A stretch of 64,000 nucleotides of DNA from Undaria pinnatifida (taxonomy: Eukaryota > Sar > Phaeophyceae > Laminariales > Alariaceae), in assembly GCA_012845835.1 (NCBI GenBank), contig JABAKD010000018.1, positions 1,054,001 to 1,118,000 on the forward strand, read 5' to 3'. Positions 44,803-56,919 of the stretch are shown piece by piece. The notes beneath the pieces are model-generated. The model was not told the DNA's origin and did no database searches. It worked only from the letters and a program-made list of their open reading frames with translations. A program made the translations under genes and the position numbers. How positions within the stretch are numbered: position 1 is the first letter of the stretch; each line of letters begins with the position of its first letter.

Positions 44803-45043
44803 GGCTTCTTAAATCACCCCCGGTGACAGATGGGTTACCCCAAGACGGCGGTACTACTGCTGTGGAAGATACCTCCCCACAATTCACCTGCTCAAACGAG
44901 TACAACGATGTACAGGGATCCGCATGGCAGCACTTGGCGGAGCCGTTCCGAGAAACAACGCTCGAGGCAAGCTCGACGGTGGGGGATCCCGTGAAGAATG
45001 TCTTCATCTGGACGTTCGACGATAATACTGTCCTCGAGGGCAG
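44803..45043 (+). CDS. Well-bounded exon of an unidentified protein
   Basis: The 241-bp stretch is open between a strong acceptor (CCTTTTCGTTTCAG ending at 44802) and a CAG|GTGACC donor at 45044. The translation (about 80 residues) includes SPPVTDGLPQDGG, SPQFTCSNEYNDVQGSAWQH and KNVFIWTFDDNTVLEG. It is acidic and soluble, with one Cys and no transmembrane segment. I do not recognise the family. Two decayed copies of its 3' part, including the donor region, follow at 45265-45345 and 45470-45545, which supports a real, repeat-structured gene. Its other exons were not found. Confidence 0.5.
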
Positions 45044-45264
45044 GTGACCACCCTGCCACAGCTGTGTTTGGATCAGGTGTCAGCCGTTCATTACTACAAC
45101 ACCCTACGGCAGGAAAGCACGATCAGTAATAAAAGGATTAAAGAAAAAACTAAATATACTAACCATAGTTATCGCAACTGGTGTTGGCTTGGTTTTTCAA
45201 CGCCGGAAAAATCGGTGTATGTCTACACGGTAGATTGTAGATTGCCGTAGACCTACATCAACGT

Positions 45265-45345
45265 TAGTCGACCCCGAGAACACAGTGTCTTCAGTTGTTC
45301 CTTAGAAGATGATGCTGTTGGAGGACAGGTGGTCAAGGCAATTGC
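45265..45345 (+). pseudogene. Decayed copy of the 3' end of the 44.8-kb exon
   Basis: TGTCTTCAGTTGTTCCTTAG then AAGATGATGCTGTTGGAGGA then CAGGTGG aligns with 45000-45046 (TGTCTTCATCTGGACGTTCG, ACGATAATACTGTCCTCGAG, GGCAGGTGA) at about 70 percent by eye, donor included. The exon upstream of this piece is not recognisable. Confidence 0.45.
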
Positions 45346-45469
45346 CGTTCCAGACGGGTATTACTTTGTGCATCAGTATATTGACCTCTAGAATATAATG
45401 GTTCTCTAAAATACAAGACAGGGTAGACTACATCGGAGCGTTTTGTACCAGCAATTGAAGCACAATTTT

Positions 45470-45545
45470 GAATCATACCGAGAGACAACGATGGCGGCAT
45501 GCTCAACGGGACGGATCCTTTCGAGATGAAACCGTTCTAGAGGGA
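45470..45545 (+). pseudogene. Second decayed copy of the same exon part
   Basis: CCGAGAGACAACGATGGCGG, CATGCTCAACGGGACGGATC and TTTCGAGATGAAACCGTTCT match 44947-45040 (CCGAGAAACAACGCTCGAGG, CAAGCTCGACGGTGGGGGAT, TTCGACGATAATACTGTCCT) with an internal deletion of about 20 bp. Confidence 0.45.
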
Positions 45546-46189
45546 AGCGGGGCTGCCACATGTATGGCCGGAGTTGTTGAGTTCGCTTGTTTCGAGAAGC
45601 AGCACGCCCCGCTGTGAGCATGTATATATTGCGTGTAGTTGTAGAGCTCTGCGTGTGAACCGGATGAGTATGGTAGGATGGTTAGTATGTACCGTACAAT
45701 GACCAAGACTTCGGTAGCGGGGTCACGTTTCGGGACATGTTTCGACGTGGCATGTTGTCACTCGGTCCCATTGCGGTGCTAAGCTTTCGTGCGGCTGAAA
45801 TTAGGGAAGCGAAACCTCAATGTGATGGTGAGCAACCATACGCTGACTAATTCTACGATAGCCCCCCCGAAACCCAGCGATTTTATTCAACAAACGTTTC
45901 GTTGCTGCTCGATACGAGCAAGGGTGCTATTAAAAGGATATCTTGCTATACTGCCATGCTAAAGAATGACAAAGGACTGATGACGTCGGGGTCGCAAGAG
46001 GCACCTGATTCGAGGAAATACGGCCGTGGGCTGGTTTCAAAACCGACGCTTTTGATAAACAATAGTTGGCGGGGACACCGTAGAACGGCTCGACTGCCCC
46101 TGAATTATTGCCCGAAATCATGTTTGTCGGTGAGGTGCAGAGTCACTCGTACGAGTAAAATAGTATTATATTTTCCGACCACCTGCACA
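45546..46189. other. No recognisable feature
   Basis: A short frame at 45902-46198 lacks motifs. No repeat is identified. Confidence 0.4.
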
Positions 46190-47672
46190 ATCGCGTAGAC
46201 CTAGCACCACGCGTAAAACAAGCTGCTACATATCTTTGATCCCACAGCCGAAGTGTATTTAAATATTATTTGTGACCTAAACCTCCTAAAAAATCTCCCC
46301 CCCCCCCCCCCCCCCCCCTCTTGCTCTCCCTTACTCAAACGCCCCACCAAATATCGAAATCCGCCACATTAATAAACACTTCACGCACACGATATCACCT
46401 CATTATCTTTCGAGAGCCATCCATGCCGAGGTGTGCCCCCCCCCCCCCCGCGCCTCGAACGCCCCCTTCTTCCCCATCACCCGCCCCATCGCCTAGACCT
46501 AGCACCACACGTATAACAAACCCCTCACCTAAAGGCCTTCCTCCCCCCACCCCCCCCCCCTCCAACGCCCCCTCTTTTCCGACTACCTGCACGATCGCCT
46601 AGACCTAGCACCACGCGTATAACAAGCTGCTACATATCTTTGATCTCACAGCCGAAGTGTATTTGAATATTATTTGTGACCTAAACCTCCTAAAAAATAT
46701 CCCCCCCCCCCCCCCTCTTGCTCTCCCTTACTCAAACGCTCCACCAAATATCGAAATCCGCCACATTAATAAACACTTCACGCACAGGATATCACCTCAT
46801 TATCTTTCGAGAGCCATCCATGCCGTTCCCCCCCCCCCCCCCCCCCCCCCCGCCTCGAACGCCCCCTTTTTCCCCATCACCCGCACCATCGCCTAGACCT
46901 AGCACCACACGTATAACAAACCCCTCACCTAAAGCTATTCCTCCCCCCCCCGCCCCCCCCCCCCGCCCCCACACCCCCCACCTCCCCCCCAACCCATCCC
47001 AACCCCACCCCCTCGAACACTCCACCCTCTCTTTACTCACTGATTGTACGACTTACCCCAGGATATACATGATAAACTGATGTATTATTTCCAAAACCGT
47101 CACATTTATCCCCTCAAAAAAATGTATAGTTTTCAATCACATATTGAGCTGCCCCACACGCCCCCCCCCCCCCCCCCCGCCCCAACCCCCCCCCCCCGCC
47201 CCCAATAATATGCTGATGCCAGAACCGTCAGATTCATCCCCTCGAAAAGATTTATAGCTTACATGCACAAATTGCCCCCTTTCCCCCCCCCCTCCCCCCC
47301 CCCCTCATCCAAACCCGCTCGCTTTTGATCAAAACCAGGCCCCCACGTCCTTCAAAACTCCGCCCCAACCCCTCACCGGTTTTTCGACTTACAATGTTCA
47401 CTTGATCATAGGTTACATTTCCCTTCACAGCTGTCAGATTTTGTCCCCCTCAGAAACGGGTTTTATAGTTTCCGCGCACAGACTGACTAAAATCATCCTG
47501 TTGACCCTGACAGCTACACTGTAGTTGTAAGGGGAGTCGCCGACCTATATCCTTAATGAGGACACACAACTCGTAATACGCGCGATCGGAGTATCACACA
47601 CAGCTTGCGAAGATGAGTTTCGACGAAATCTTCGATCTCACAGCTGGAGTGTATTTTCATTTTTTATAATAA
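46190..47672 (+). repeat. Foldback-like repeat family A/B: complete plus arm
   Basis: The most complete plus-oriented arm. B units lie at about 46190-46620 and 46590-46915 (CGCCTAGACCTAGCACCAC, CACAGCCGAAGTGTATTT, CGAGAGCCATCCATGCCG repeated 397 bp apart). A CTCGAACACTCCACCCTCTC block follows at about 47012. Modules lie at 47085-47140, 47225-47275 and 47430-47490, all separated by poly-C tracts. A complete head closes it at 47500-47672. This order mirrors 26422-27660 and shows that B units, modules and head form one composite arm of about 1.5 kb. Confidence 0.85.
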
Positions 47673-48212
47673 TAGCCCAAACCCCGTGGTGAACTTGGGT
47701 GTATAATATAGCACTAAAATACCGTAGTAGCCTTAGTTTCTATTCCAACCCCTACACGATGAGAAAATGTGCCCACTTGTGTATATGCCTTAATAGGGTG
47801 TTCCCACGCTAAGAGTACAGCGTGCTATTAATACTGTAAGAGGCCTGGTGTGAAGTCGTTTCGCCGAAGTTTTTAGACGTAATGCTGTATCACGCTCAGC
47901 CATCTCTGTGATTTATACCGTGTAATGGAAGCCGCCGACCGCACACGGGATAGGGATGCGCCTAGCTTTATTGAGGCTATCCGTCTAAAGACCTCCATGA
48001 TATATGCTCAAATAATACGGGGCAGTTCTCAATCAATTGCGGAAAGTACATGCGAAACCGTGATACCCGTGCCGCGTGCTGGACATATCGGGTCAACCAT
48101 CTTCGATTTACGGGCCCTATTGGGGTGATGGAGGCTGCGCAGGACGGTGATCGGCCAACACAAATAATATTGCTATAGCGTCTGGAGATTGAAGAATCTA
48201 GTTGATAATTTT
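47673..48212. other. No firm gene
   Basis: A 67-codon frame at 47925-48128 starts MEAADRTRDRDAPSFIEAIR and ends just before the open region at 48213. It may belong with it but shows no known domain. Confidence 0.35.
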
Positions 48213-48592
48213 GATACGAACGGTGTAATCTCGCTTTTACTTCTTCTGGAAATACGTTCGAGGCGCGCTATGTTCCGGCACGGGCCTATCACGTTTTCGT
48301 CAAGCAATTTTCAGACACCGTACGGCTGGCGATAGAGACTCCTCAAGTCGAGCAATCGTCCAGCATCCTTGGGCACCGACTCATAGTACGGTTAGAGGCG
48401 CATATCTTGTTTCCCCGGGGCTCCTCGATTGAGGGGACTCTGTCACAAATAAAACATATATGGTGCCCACCATGTGAACTGATTAGATTGAAGAAGAACG
48501 TGCTACCGGAAGACGAATGTCGTGTCGTGCGAGAGTATAAAACGAGAAAAAAAAGGGCAAAGGAACCGACATTCCGGCATTGCCTCGGTTGA
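48213..48592 (+). CDS. Hypothetical open frame, possible exon or gene relic
   Basis: About 125 codons are open from just after a TGA near 48210 to a TGA at 48590-48592, without an ATG at the start. Segments read NTFEARYVPARAYHVFVKQF, VRLAIETPQVEQSSSILGHR and SQIKHIWCPPCELIRLKKNV. It has two Cys in a C-P-P-C pair and a basic tail. The composition looks protein-like, but I recognise no family and see no strong acceptor at its start. It could be a relic of a mobile or viral gene or a chance frame. Confidence 0.25.
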
Positions 48593-50675
48593 AGAGTCCC
48601 GAAATATTTCAGAAAATCGCTTAGACAATAGGTAATGCCGCATTGGCAGCATGGGTTTAGGTAACACGGGTGTTTGGCACTTACCTACGGAGAAATTGGT
48701 GCTCACGTGTACAACCATCGGGGACAAATTTCGTTGGCAACGAACATACCTGGTATGTACTTTGAAATTGACTAAACCGTTTGCGCTGGAGTAAAACGTA
48801 AGACCATTCCAGCACCTGGTTGTAGAGATAAGACCAACACGAGCTAGACGGTCAAGGGGTGACCTTAAAGTGAGCACGCGTCAGTATTTTCGGTGGATGC
48901 CATGAAAATCAAAACCCATAACGGTTGCAATCGTGTTGCACTTTGTCTTTTGCTCTCACTCTAGTTTTGACCGTGACGTACAAATCCTTGTTTTGCGCAC
49001 TATGTTGCACATAATCCTCAATGAACCACCCGCCCCCCTACCGTTGTCTCCCTTCTAATTGTCCTTCGGATCATACCCCGCACCTTTCCGTTCGTGCCTT
49101 TTCTTTTGTGGCAACGCCTTTGCCCACAGGAGCGTATCGCACGTATTTACCACCTTGGGAAGTCAGTCAGTCTCTTTGGCGCAAATAGATGTTTCAACCG
49201 GGGAAACGTACATGCTGGAGGCCGAGATAATGGTCAAGGTGCGACCAGTTCTCTTCTCCCCCAGCTTTAATAAGTATCAAATGGTGATTGAAGCTACGTT
49301 AGAGGGGGCTAATTTTCGCTGTGGCCTAGGGGGTACCTCGCGCGCGTGATACCCGTGTTTCTATGCGCGTCCTTGAGATTTCTAAGTAATTACGGATCGG
49401 GACACAAACACGAGATGGGATGGTTGGCTACGCTGCCGCGCAAAGCAATTGCCCAAAATGTTTTTCCTTCAGGAGTGACGTCCACGGTGGTTACTGGTGT
49501 GAGTGGCTCGAACCAAGTAGTGAAAAAGAGGACACATCGTAACATCATAACATATTAGCATCATCGTAACATCATCATAACATCATCATAACGTAATCGT
49601 AAAGTCGCTCTTACTTCTACAGTATCCTTGGTCTGGATCGTTTCTTGAATAATTTGTTTCATTCACGTCGGTGGTAGGAAGTTGCGGAAACGTGTTGTTT
49701 GAAACTGTCGGTCACCGTTTGACGCATGCTAGGGTAGAGGTACCAGTTTTTGTCTGAAGAGATTCGTGAATGACTGGACTCCTTAGCCCAAAATCTTCGG
49801 GAAGAGTAAGTTGATTTTTTGCCTGGATATTGTTTAATACCTAGCCCATTGTAGTTTACACCGTCTCAGCAATTTAATTTTCCTCTAACTCGGTTTTTTT
49901 TTGGAATGACGTAAGATACCAAAAGTACGGAACTTAAAAAAAAATGTAGCGAGCCTTTATCGTATTTATAGCACGAGTCTTTTATGTGCGTTGACGTCCT
50001 GCGGGGGCGCTTCAATAGTCGCCTCTCAAGAGGGGTCCATGTTGTTGGCGTAGTAACGTACGAAAATAACGCCCGCTGAACAAACGGCATATGACGCCCA
50101 ACCTCATGTTCAATACGTCCGGGCGTTGCGAGCATCTGGCATTATAATTGTGTTCGACGCCACCTCGAAGGTCCGTGTCGGTAGGGCGAAATACAGCCGG
50201 GGGTGCGGGCATCAAAGCTTGTTGTTGTCGACTTCATTCGCAAACATGTTTTTCGCCTTGTATATTCGTGGATGAAGTGACTCGCATGAACAGTGTCGCC
50301 CTACGCGAATTGCCTATATAATTGTGAAGACTCCTCCTTTGATCATTTTTCACTCTACACTCCTGTTGTATCGTACTTGGGGTTCTAATGGTTGGCCATC
50401 ATGGTTTTTCTTCGCCACACGCCGGTGCAGTGTATGGAAATTCGCATAGATAAAGTTATATCTTGCTTCGGCAGCGCCCATGTGGCCAGGCACCTCACCA
50501 GTACCATGATGTGACCATGTGTTCCTATAGACTACAGTACACACTCTCCTACCTACTTCGGTTGGTTGGGTTTCCTCTTGCTGAGGTAAACACGGGTACA
50601 TGCTGCGTATGAAGTCCGTTCTCAGTGGCCGTAACCCGGAAAACCGACATATGTAAACAGAGAAACCTCTTTTTC
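48593..50675. other. No firm gene; short AACATCATC repeat
   Basis: A simple repeat of CGTAACATCATCATAA units lies at about 49535-49605. A 96-codon frame at 49059-49349 contains LAQIDVSTGETYMLEAEIMV but no recognised domain. The region may contain upstream exons of the tyrosinase-family gene that I could not identify. Confidence 0.4.
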
Positions 50676-51157
50676 ATTGACTTGGGGTCACTCATATGAG
50701 TGGCACGTCGTGCCCATTTGCCATTGTGATGCTATGAGCCCGCTCTGTGCGTCCACCTTAGAATGGGTACGTTTCACCAAGAATATTGCCAAACTTTTTT
50801 TCGTCAGTGACGTACAGCGTCTCTCGTGCGAGTAGCTCAAGCGAGTGATCCCACGGTACGGGTTGTACATGTCGAGCCCACAAAAGGTATACCTGGCCAC
50901 TTGAGCTCCTCAAACGGCAATTTGACGTTCAGTCTGAAAATTTACGACTACAAATTGTTTCATGACACGGTCATAGACGCTTGGGGGGTTGCGCGAGCGA
51001 ATGCCTTCCACGTCATGTTTCAGGTGATATATATATATGGAGCTACTCGTGCTATGAGCTCAGAATATATTCAGAACCTGCTGCACCCCTACCGAGCCAG
51101 TAGCTCGAGGGCGGCAGTGAAAATGCCGGTATCCCCCGTACCGTAGCGTAGGCCATA
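50676..51157. mobile_element. Nested pair: family E element inside a family D element
   Basis: The outer part carries D motifs: GGGGTCACTCATATGAGTGG near 50690, CTCGTGCGAGTAGCTCAAGC near 50822, and GTGAAAATGCCGGTATCCCC with CGTACCGTAGC near 51118-51147. Between the two D halves lies an E element (about 50851-51100) with GATCCCACGGTACGGG, GGGGGGTTGCGCGAGCGAA and ACCCCTACCGAGCC. E therefore inserted after D at this site. Confidence 0.6.
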
Positions 51158-51740
51158 TATGCACAGTACAGGTTTTTCGTTTGTAATCGCTCAGGCGACG
51201 GTAACTGGCATATTTTTGAAGGGTTTTGTCCTTCGCAAACTGAGATCCGCTCGCGAGAATGGGTAAATCTTAATACCATTGAGACACGTAAACTGTATAT
51301 AACACTAACAGCATAGTTAAAATGTTGGTTTCTCGTAACGAAGTACTCGTGCCGCCCACCCAATGAGGGCAGTCCAAGCCTACGCTCGTGACTATCGGTC
51401 ACTATTTGCAGGTCTTTGGTGGGTATGCGCCGATATGTTTGTTTGTTTAGCTAATATGGAAACAAGGTTACTGCTCTTCCATATTTCCTCCTCACCTTCC
51501 AACTCAATGTCCCACCATTTCGTCCGCCCAGCCTGCCTACTCACATCCCACCCTAACCGTGTTTGTACGAGAGCAGACTCAACAACTTCCCCACGAGGAG
51601 GACTGTGTGGCGTGTGTTAAACACCACGGGATGTCTCTGATCGAAACAAAACTTATTCCGTTACACCATTCTTCTACTCCCAATATCGAATAGTCTGATA
51701 ACCCCCTTCCTCCCCCGGCCTGCATGCCTCTAAACTTTTC
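51158..51740. other. No recognisable feature
   Basis: Region directly upstream of the first recognised tyrosinase-family exon. It is pyrimidine-rich from about 51460 to 51740. I could not identify a signal-peptide exon. Confidence 0.4.
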
Positions 51741-51875
51741 ATGAAAATGAAGTATGTGCGGCGGGAAATTCGACAACTCACTGACGCAGATAGAGAGGCC
51801 TTTTTCACGGCGATGGAGACCCTGTACCGTCTTCCCACGGCGGAAGGAACTGATGAGTACGGCGACGAGTACAAG
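51741..51875 (+). CDS. Tyrosinase-family protein, exon a (N-terminal part)
   Basis: The frame reads YVRREIRQLTDADREAFFTA then METLYRLPTAEGTDEYGDEY and stops at an AAG|GTGCGC donor (51876). R-x-E-x-x-x-L-x-x-x-x-R-x-x-F-x-x-A-M-x-x-L is the usual N-terminus of the type-3 copper domain. Joined in phase 0 to 57717, it gives continuous family-like sequence. The start is uncertain: an ATG lies at 51741, but the AG at 51751-51752 could be an acceptor for a longer gene with a signal peptide further upstream. Tyrosinases oxidise phenols to quinones, and secreted forms act in walls or defence. Confidence 0.75.
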
Positions 51876-52369
51876 GTGCGCGTATCATGCTATGCGCTGT
51901 TGTTGCAGATGCGAGTGGTTCTTGAAGCGCCAGCGGTATGCGGTCTACAGGGCAATTTCACGCGATTTGGGTTTGTGGTTCGTAGAGGCTAGCTCTTGCC
52001 ACGACCGTGACAGGGACGGCAACTTTACACAAGCTGCCTGTTGCAGATGGACACACGATGCCCGAAGGCGTGTTTCTGATAGGGTTCGCTCATGAGCCTA
52101 GTGTGGAACGCGGAGAGTGCATCTAATACCAGATTTGTTCGACGTACGCCGCATTGGCCTTGTGTGCTGTTCACACAGGAATGTGCTTGAAACATCCCAT
52201 CTGTTTCATGGCATAAGAGCTGTTGGATGTAGGTCTATGTACATCCCTTTCTGGGTTCCGGTTCAATTAGTTCAGGGAGACTTAGATGTAGAGACTGATA
52301 TCTAGCGGAGATCATACGAGCCATGCCTAGGTAAGGGTTAAGCATATTTTTTCAGAGCTCTCACCAATA

Positions 52370-52450
52370 TGTTGACTAGTTCAAAATCTCACTTTCGGAA
52401 CATGACCTCGAGTGCACTCGTTCGCGCAACCCCACCAAACTCTTATGCCC
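52370..52450 (-). mobile_element. Family E fragment
   Basis: In reverse complement it reads GTTTGGTGGGGTTGCGCGAA, CGAGTGCACTCGAGGTCATG and AAAGTGAGATTTTGAAC, matching the centre of the E element at 6509-6570 and 60090-60145. Confidence 0.5.
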
Positions 52451-54065
52451 TAGCCCTACAAAAAGTTGTATTCGTAACAAATTTAGACCAACCCGCAGTT
52501 CGTCACTTGGGGAGCTGAAGTGGACCAAGGTATACCTTTTTTTGGCTTAAACGTGTAACGCCTACCGCGGAATGAAGCATACACAGGCTGTCTACACCTC
52601 CGAATAACGTCGGAGGCATATGTAATCGAGAATATCGTGATCACTGCAGTGCCCGGTCGAAAGGACGTCTAATAAGTAGCAGTCGCCAGAGCTGTCAGCC
52701 GTCTCTCGCACCAAAGAACCACGCTTTCTGGCTTACAGGGCGGTTAGACTGGGGAGCTCCCCGGTGAGATTAGAGTGACTTTCTCGTTTTTCCTGTAGCG
52801 TTTGTTATTCTTCGATCTTGATGGGTCGTGGGATTTTTGTAGAGTGTTGAATGAAAAATCAATGTTGCGGCAGCTACATGTCTCCGTGAGAAAGAAAACG
52901 TGTAAGACAACTAGGTGCACCCATACCTTATCATATTCGCATGGAATGTTATACTCTGATGACGGGGTTGGTCCCCGAATGCGCATTCCAATCAGCATTG
53001 AAGCCTGGTTTGGATCACGGCGACTGAGAGGGGTAATGGTTGAGCACTTCATTTTTCACCGCCTTGTACCCCTATGGTTGTCCGCTACTTGACGACAAGC
53101 ACTGTCATGCAAATTTATCTTGTACTTACACTTTGCGAATGAAACATACTCAGGTGTTCGTTTCTTTGTCTCCTAACCTCGGTACGTAAGGGGAATAGGT
53201 GTACCCCCCCTGCTACGGTTGCGTAGGTGATTCGTCACCAATACCTCTAGCGCGAAATTGTATTTGCTGAAATCGTCAACTGTCGTGCACGAAAGAGGAA
53301 TACTTCTCGATATGCTGCAGTATAATTTTCCTCGCTGTCTTGATGTTTACTGGGCCTTACGGAAAATCGCTCGCGAACGGATCCCGGTTAAACGAATTGA
53401 CAATACATGCATCCCAGGCAAGGAATTTCATTCAATCTAAGTCAAAACTTAATAGAGCCACGTTAAGAGCGGCGCCACAACAGCTCCAATCTAGTTTTTA
53501 AACCCTGTATCTTAGGATGATTATCGTTTAGGGATCTTACCATTGGCCCACTACGTTTCCATAACGAGCAGATTGTCCCTTTTCGACGTTCCCTTGCTCC
53601 TTCAGCGTTTTCGACCAGTTTCTCCTTGTGTTCGTGGCAAATGGAATTGCATGATTTGAAAATCACCTCGCCCATTGCAAATGCACGCGTGTAGCTGTTT
53701 TTCAGTTTCTAACTGCGAAGATGGTCGCTCGTAGAGGCGTCGTCATATCGCCTCTGGGCGTCTCGCTGGATACAGATAAGTTTATATAGCTGATTATTTC
53801 CGAAGGCACCTCCCCCGATAAAATTATAAATAATTACATCAATCCTAACAATATATTAACACGCAATGTCCACAAAAGTATTTGCAATACGCAGTACCTG
53901 GTAGCGTATAGCACCACTTGAGCTAACTTCCGAAAAAGTCACTACTCGTATAAAGTGGTACGAAGTCTTGATCGGAAGTGCTCTGCGTCGAATTTGATAT
54001 ACGGTTATGGCCGACCGTTCTATCCCTGCATGGCAATACGCCGTAGGCTTGTGTACGACCTTTAA

Positions 54066-56440
54066 ATTTATTATAAAAATTAAAATACACTCCAGCTGTG
54101 AGATCGAAGATTTCGTCGAAACTCATCTTTGCAAGCTGTGTGTGATACTCCGATCGCGCGCATTACGAGTTGTGTGTCCTCATTAAGGATATAGGTCGGC
54201 GACTCCCCTTACAGCTACAGTGTAGCTATCAGGGTCAACAGGATGATTTTAGTCAGTCTGTGCGCGGAAACTATAAAACCCGTTTCTGAGGGGGACAAAA
54301 TCTGACAGCTGTGAAGGGAAAGGGGGGGCCTGGTTTTGATCAGAAGCGAGCGGGTTTGGAGGGGGGCGGGGGGGGGAGGGGGGGGGGGGAAAGGGCGATT
54401 TGTGCATGTAAGCTATAAATCCTTTCGAGGGGATAAATCTGACGGTTTTGGCACCAGTATATTATTGGGGGCGGGGGGGGGGGGGGGGGGGGGGGGCAGC
54501 TCGATATGTGCCTGGAAACTATACATTATTTCGAGGGGATAAATGTGACATTTTTGGAAATAATACATCAGTTTATAATGTATATCCTGGGGTAAATCGA
54601 CACACGACGCGTATGAAAATACGTGGAAGTGTGGTGAGCTAAAGCTAAATTTTTCCTTATCCGCCGGATAATAATAATATATATATATATAAATTGTCGT
54701 ATGTTAATAAAAAAATTAAAATACACTCCAGCTGTGAGATCGAAGATTTCGTCGAAACTCATCTTTGCAAGCTGTGTGTGATACTCCGATCGCGCGCATT
54801 ACGAGCTGTGTGTCCTCATTAAGGATATAGGTCGGCGACTCCCCTTACAGCTACAGTGTAGCTATCAGGGTCAACAGGATGATTTTAGTCAGTCTGTGCG
54901 CGGAAACTATAAAACCCGTTTCTGAGGGGGACAAAATCTGACAGCTGTGAAGGGAAAGGGGGGGCCTGGTTTTGATCAGAAGCGAGCGGGTTTGGAGGGG
55001 GGCGGGGGGGGGAGGGGGGGGGGGAAAGGGCGATTTGTGCATGTAAGCTATAAATCCTTTCGAGGGGATAAATCTGACGGTTTTGGCACCAGTATATTAT
55101 TGGGGGCGGGGGGGGGGGGGGGGGGGGGGGGGGCAGCTCGATATGTGCCTGGAAACTATACATTATTTCGAGGGGATAAATGTGACATTTTTGGAAATAA
55201 TACATCAGTTTATAATGTATATCCTGGGGTAAATCGACACACGACGCGTATGAAAATACGTGGAAGTGTGGTGAGCTAAAGCTAAATTTTTCCTTATCCG
55301 CCGGATAATAATAATATATATATATATAAATTGTCGTATGTTAATAAAAAAATTAAAATACACTCCAGCTGTGAGATCGAAGATTTCGTCGAAACTCATC
55401 TTTGCAAGCTGTGTGTGATACTCCGATCGCGCGCATTACGAGCTGTGTGTCCTCATTAAGGATATAGGTCGGCGACTCCCCTTACAGCTACAGTGTAGCT
55501 ATCAGGGTCAACAGGATGATTTTAGTCAGTCTGTGCGCGGAAACTATAAAACCCGTTTCTGAGGGCGACAAAATCTGACAGCTGTGAAGGGAAAGGGGGG
55601 GCCTGGTTTTGATCAAAATCGAGCGGGTTTGGAGGGGGGGGGGGGGGGGGGGGGGGAAGGGGCAATTTGTGCATGTAAGCTATAAATCCTTTCGAGGGGA
55701 TAAATCTGACGGTTGTTATTATATTAAAAATGAAAATACACTCCAGCTGTGAGATCGAAGATTTCGTCGAAACTCATCTTTGCAAGCCGTTTGTGGTGCT
55801 CCGATCGCGCGCATTACGAGTTGTGTGTCCTCATTGAGGATATAGGTCGGCGACTCCCCATACAACGACAGTGTTACTATCAGGGTAAACAGGGTGATTT
55901 TAGTCAGTCTGTGCGCGGAAACTATAAAACCCGTTTCTGAACGGGACAAAATCTGACAGCTGTGGAGGGTAATGTATCCTTTTATTAAGTGAATTTTGTG
56001 AGTCGAATAACCGGTTAGGGGGGGGGCGGAGTTTTGAGGGACGTGGGGGTCTGGTTTTGATCAAAAGCGAGCGGGTTTGTAGGGGGCGGGGGGGAGAGGG
56101 TGGGGGGGGAAGGGGTTTGGGGCGGGGGGGGAGGGGATTGAGGCGGGGGGGGGGGGGGGGGGGGGGGGGGTTGGGGCGGGGGGGGGGAGCGTGTGTGGCA
56201 GCTCAATATGTTCGCGGAAACTATACATTATTTTGAGGGGATAAATGACATAATTTTGAATGGATAAATGTGACGGTTTGGTAAAAAATGCATCAGTTTA
56301 TCATGTATATCCTGGGGTAAGTCGTACAATCAGTGAGTAAAGAGAGGGTGGAGTGTTCGAGGGGGTGGGGTTGGGATGGGTTTGGGCGGGGGGAGAGGGG
56401 GTGGGGGAAGGAAGGGCTTTAGGTGAGAGGTTTGTTATTA
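54066..56440 (-). repeat. Family A array with near-identical 637-bp tandem units
   Basis: Four minus-oriented heads follow each other head to tail at about 54081, 54717, 55354 and 55733. The first two units are 636-637 bp long and almost identical, including their poly-G tracts (up to 26 G) and the AAATCGACACACGACGCGTA block with its TA run. The third unit is cut short after the first module. The fourth head is followed by further poly-G, a module and the AGAGAGGGTGGAGTGTTCGA block near 56340. Recent local amplification is the simplest reading. Confidence 0.88.
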
Positions 56441-56919
56441 TATCATTGATTTGCTTATCACATAAAGTGCCAGCCACGGTTGTCTGCTTACACATGCCCA
56501 GGCATGGTTGTTCAATTCCACGAGCCCAGACATGGTTGTTTGGTTAACGACAGGTGCCTCAGGTAGCGCTTACCAATTTTTTGCAAACGATGGTATACAC
56601 GAACTGTGTATGGCACGAAATGGGTTCATCCTTGCTTGGTCACTTTTTATTCAGTTAGGGTTAGGGTGAAGAGAAATTCAAGAAAACGCCAACCATTTTC
56701 TTGAAAAATCGTGAGGTACCATCCGCACTCAGACCAAAGGGGCTTAGGTCCCTAGTGGGTATTTATGGCTCAGGTGACACCATCCTGTGTTCATCTAGAG
56801 AATCTTCGATAAATTGATACCAGGATACATGCATGGAAATAGCACAAGAGCAAATCGTAAGTACCGTTGGTTTTCACCTTACTATACCAAAGTTAAAAGT
56901 CGCTTTTACTAGTGTTAAT
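56441..56919. other. No recognisable feature
   Basis: A short tandem of about 40 bp with GCCCAGGCATGGTTGTTCAA and GCCCAGACATGGTTGTTTGG lies at 56495-56545. TTAGGGTTAGGG occurs once at 56656, too short to be telomeric. Confidence 0.45.

Noticed and set aside
56650-56670. TTAGGGTTAGGG resembling a telomere repeat
   Set aside because: Only two units, so no evidence of a telomere or interstitial array.
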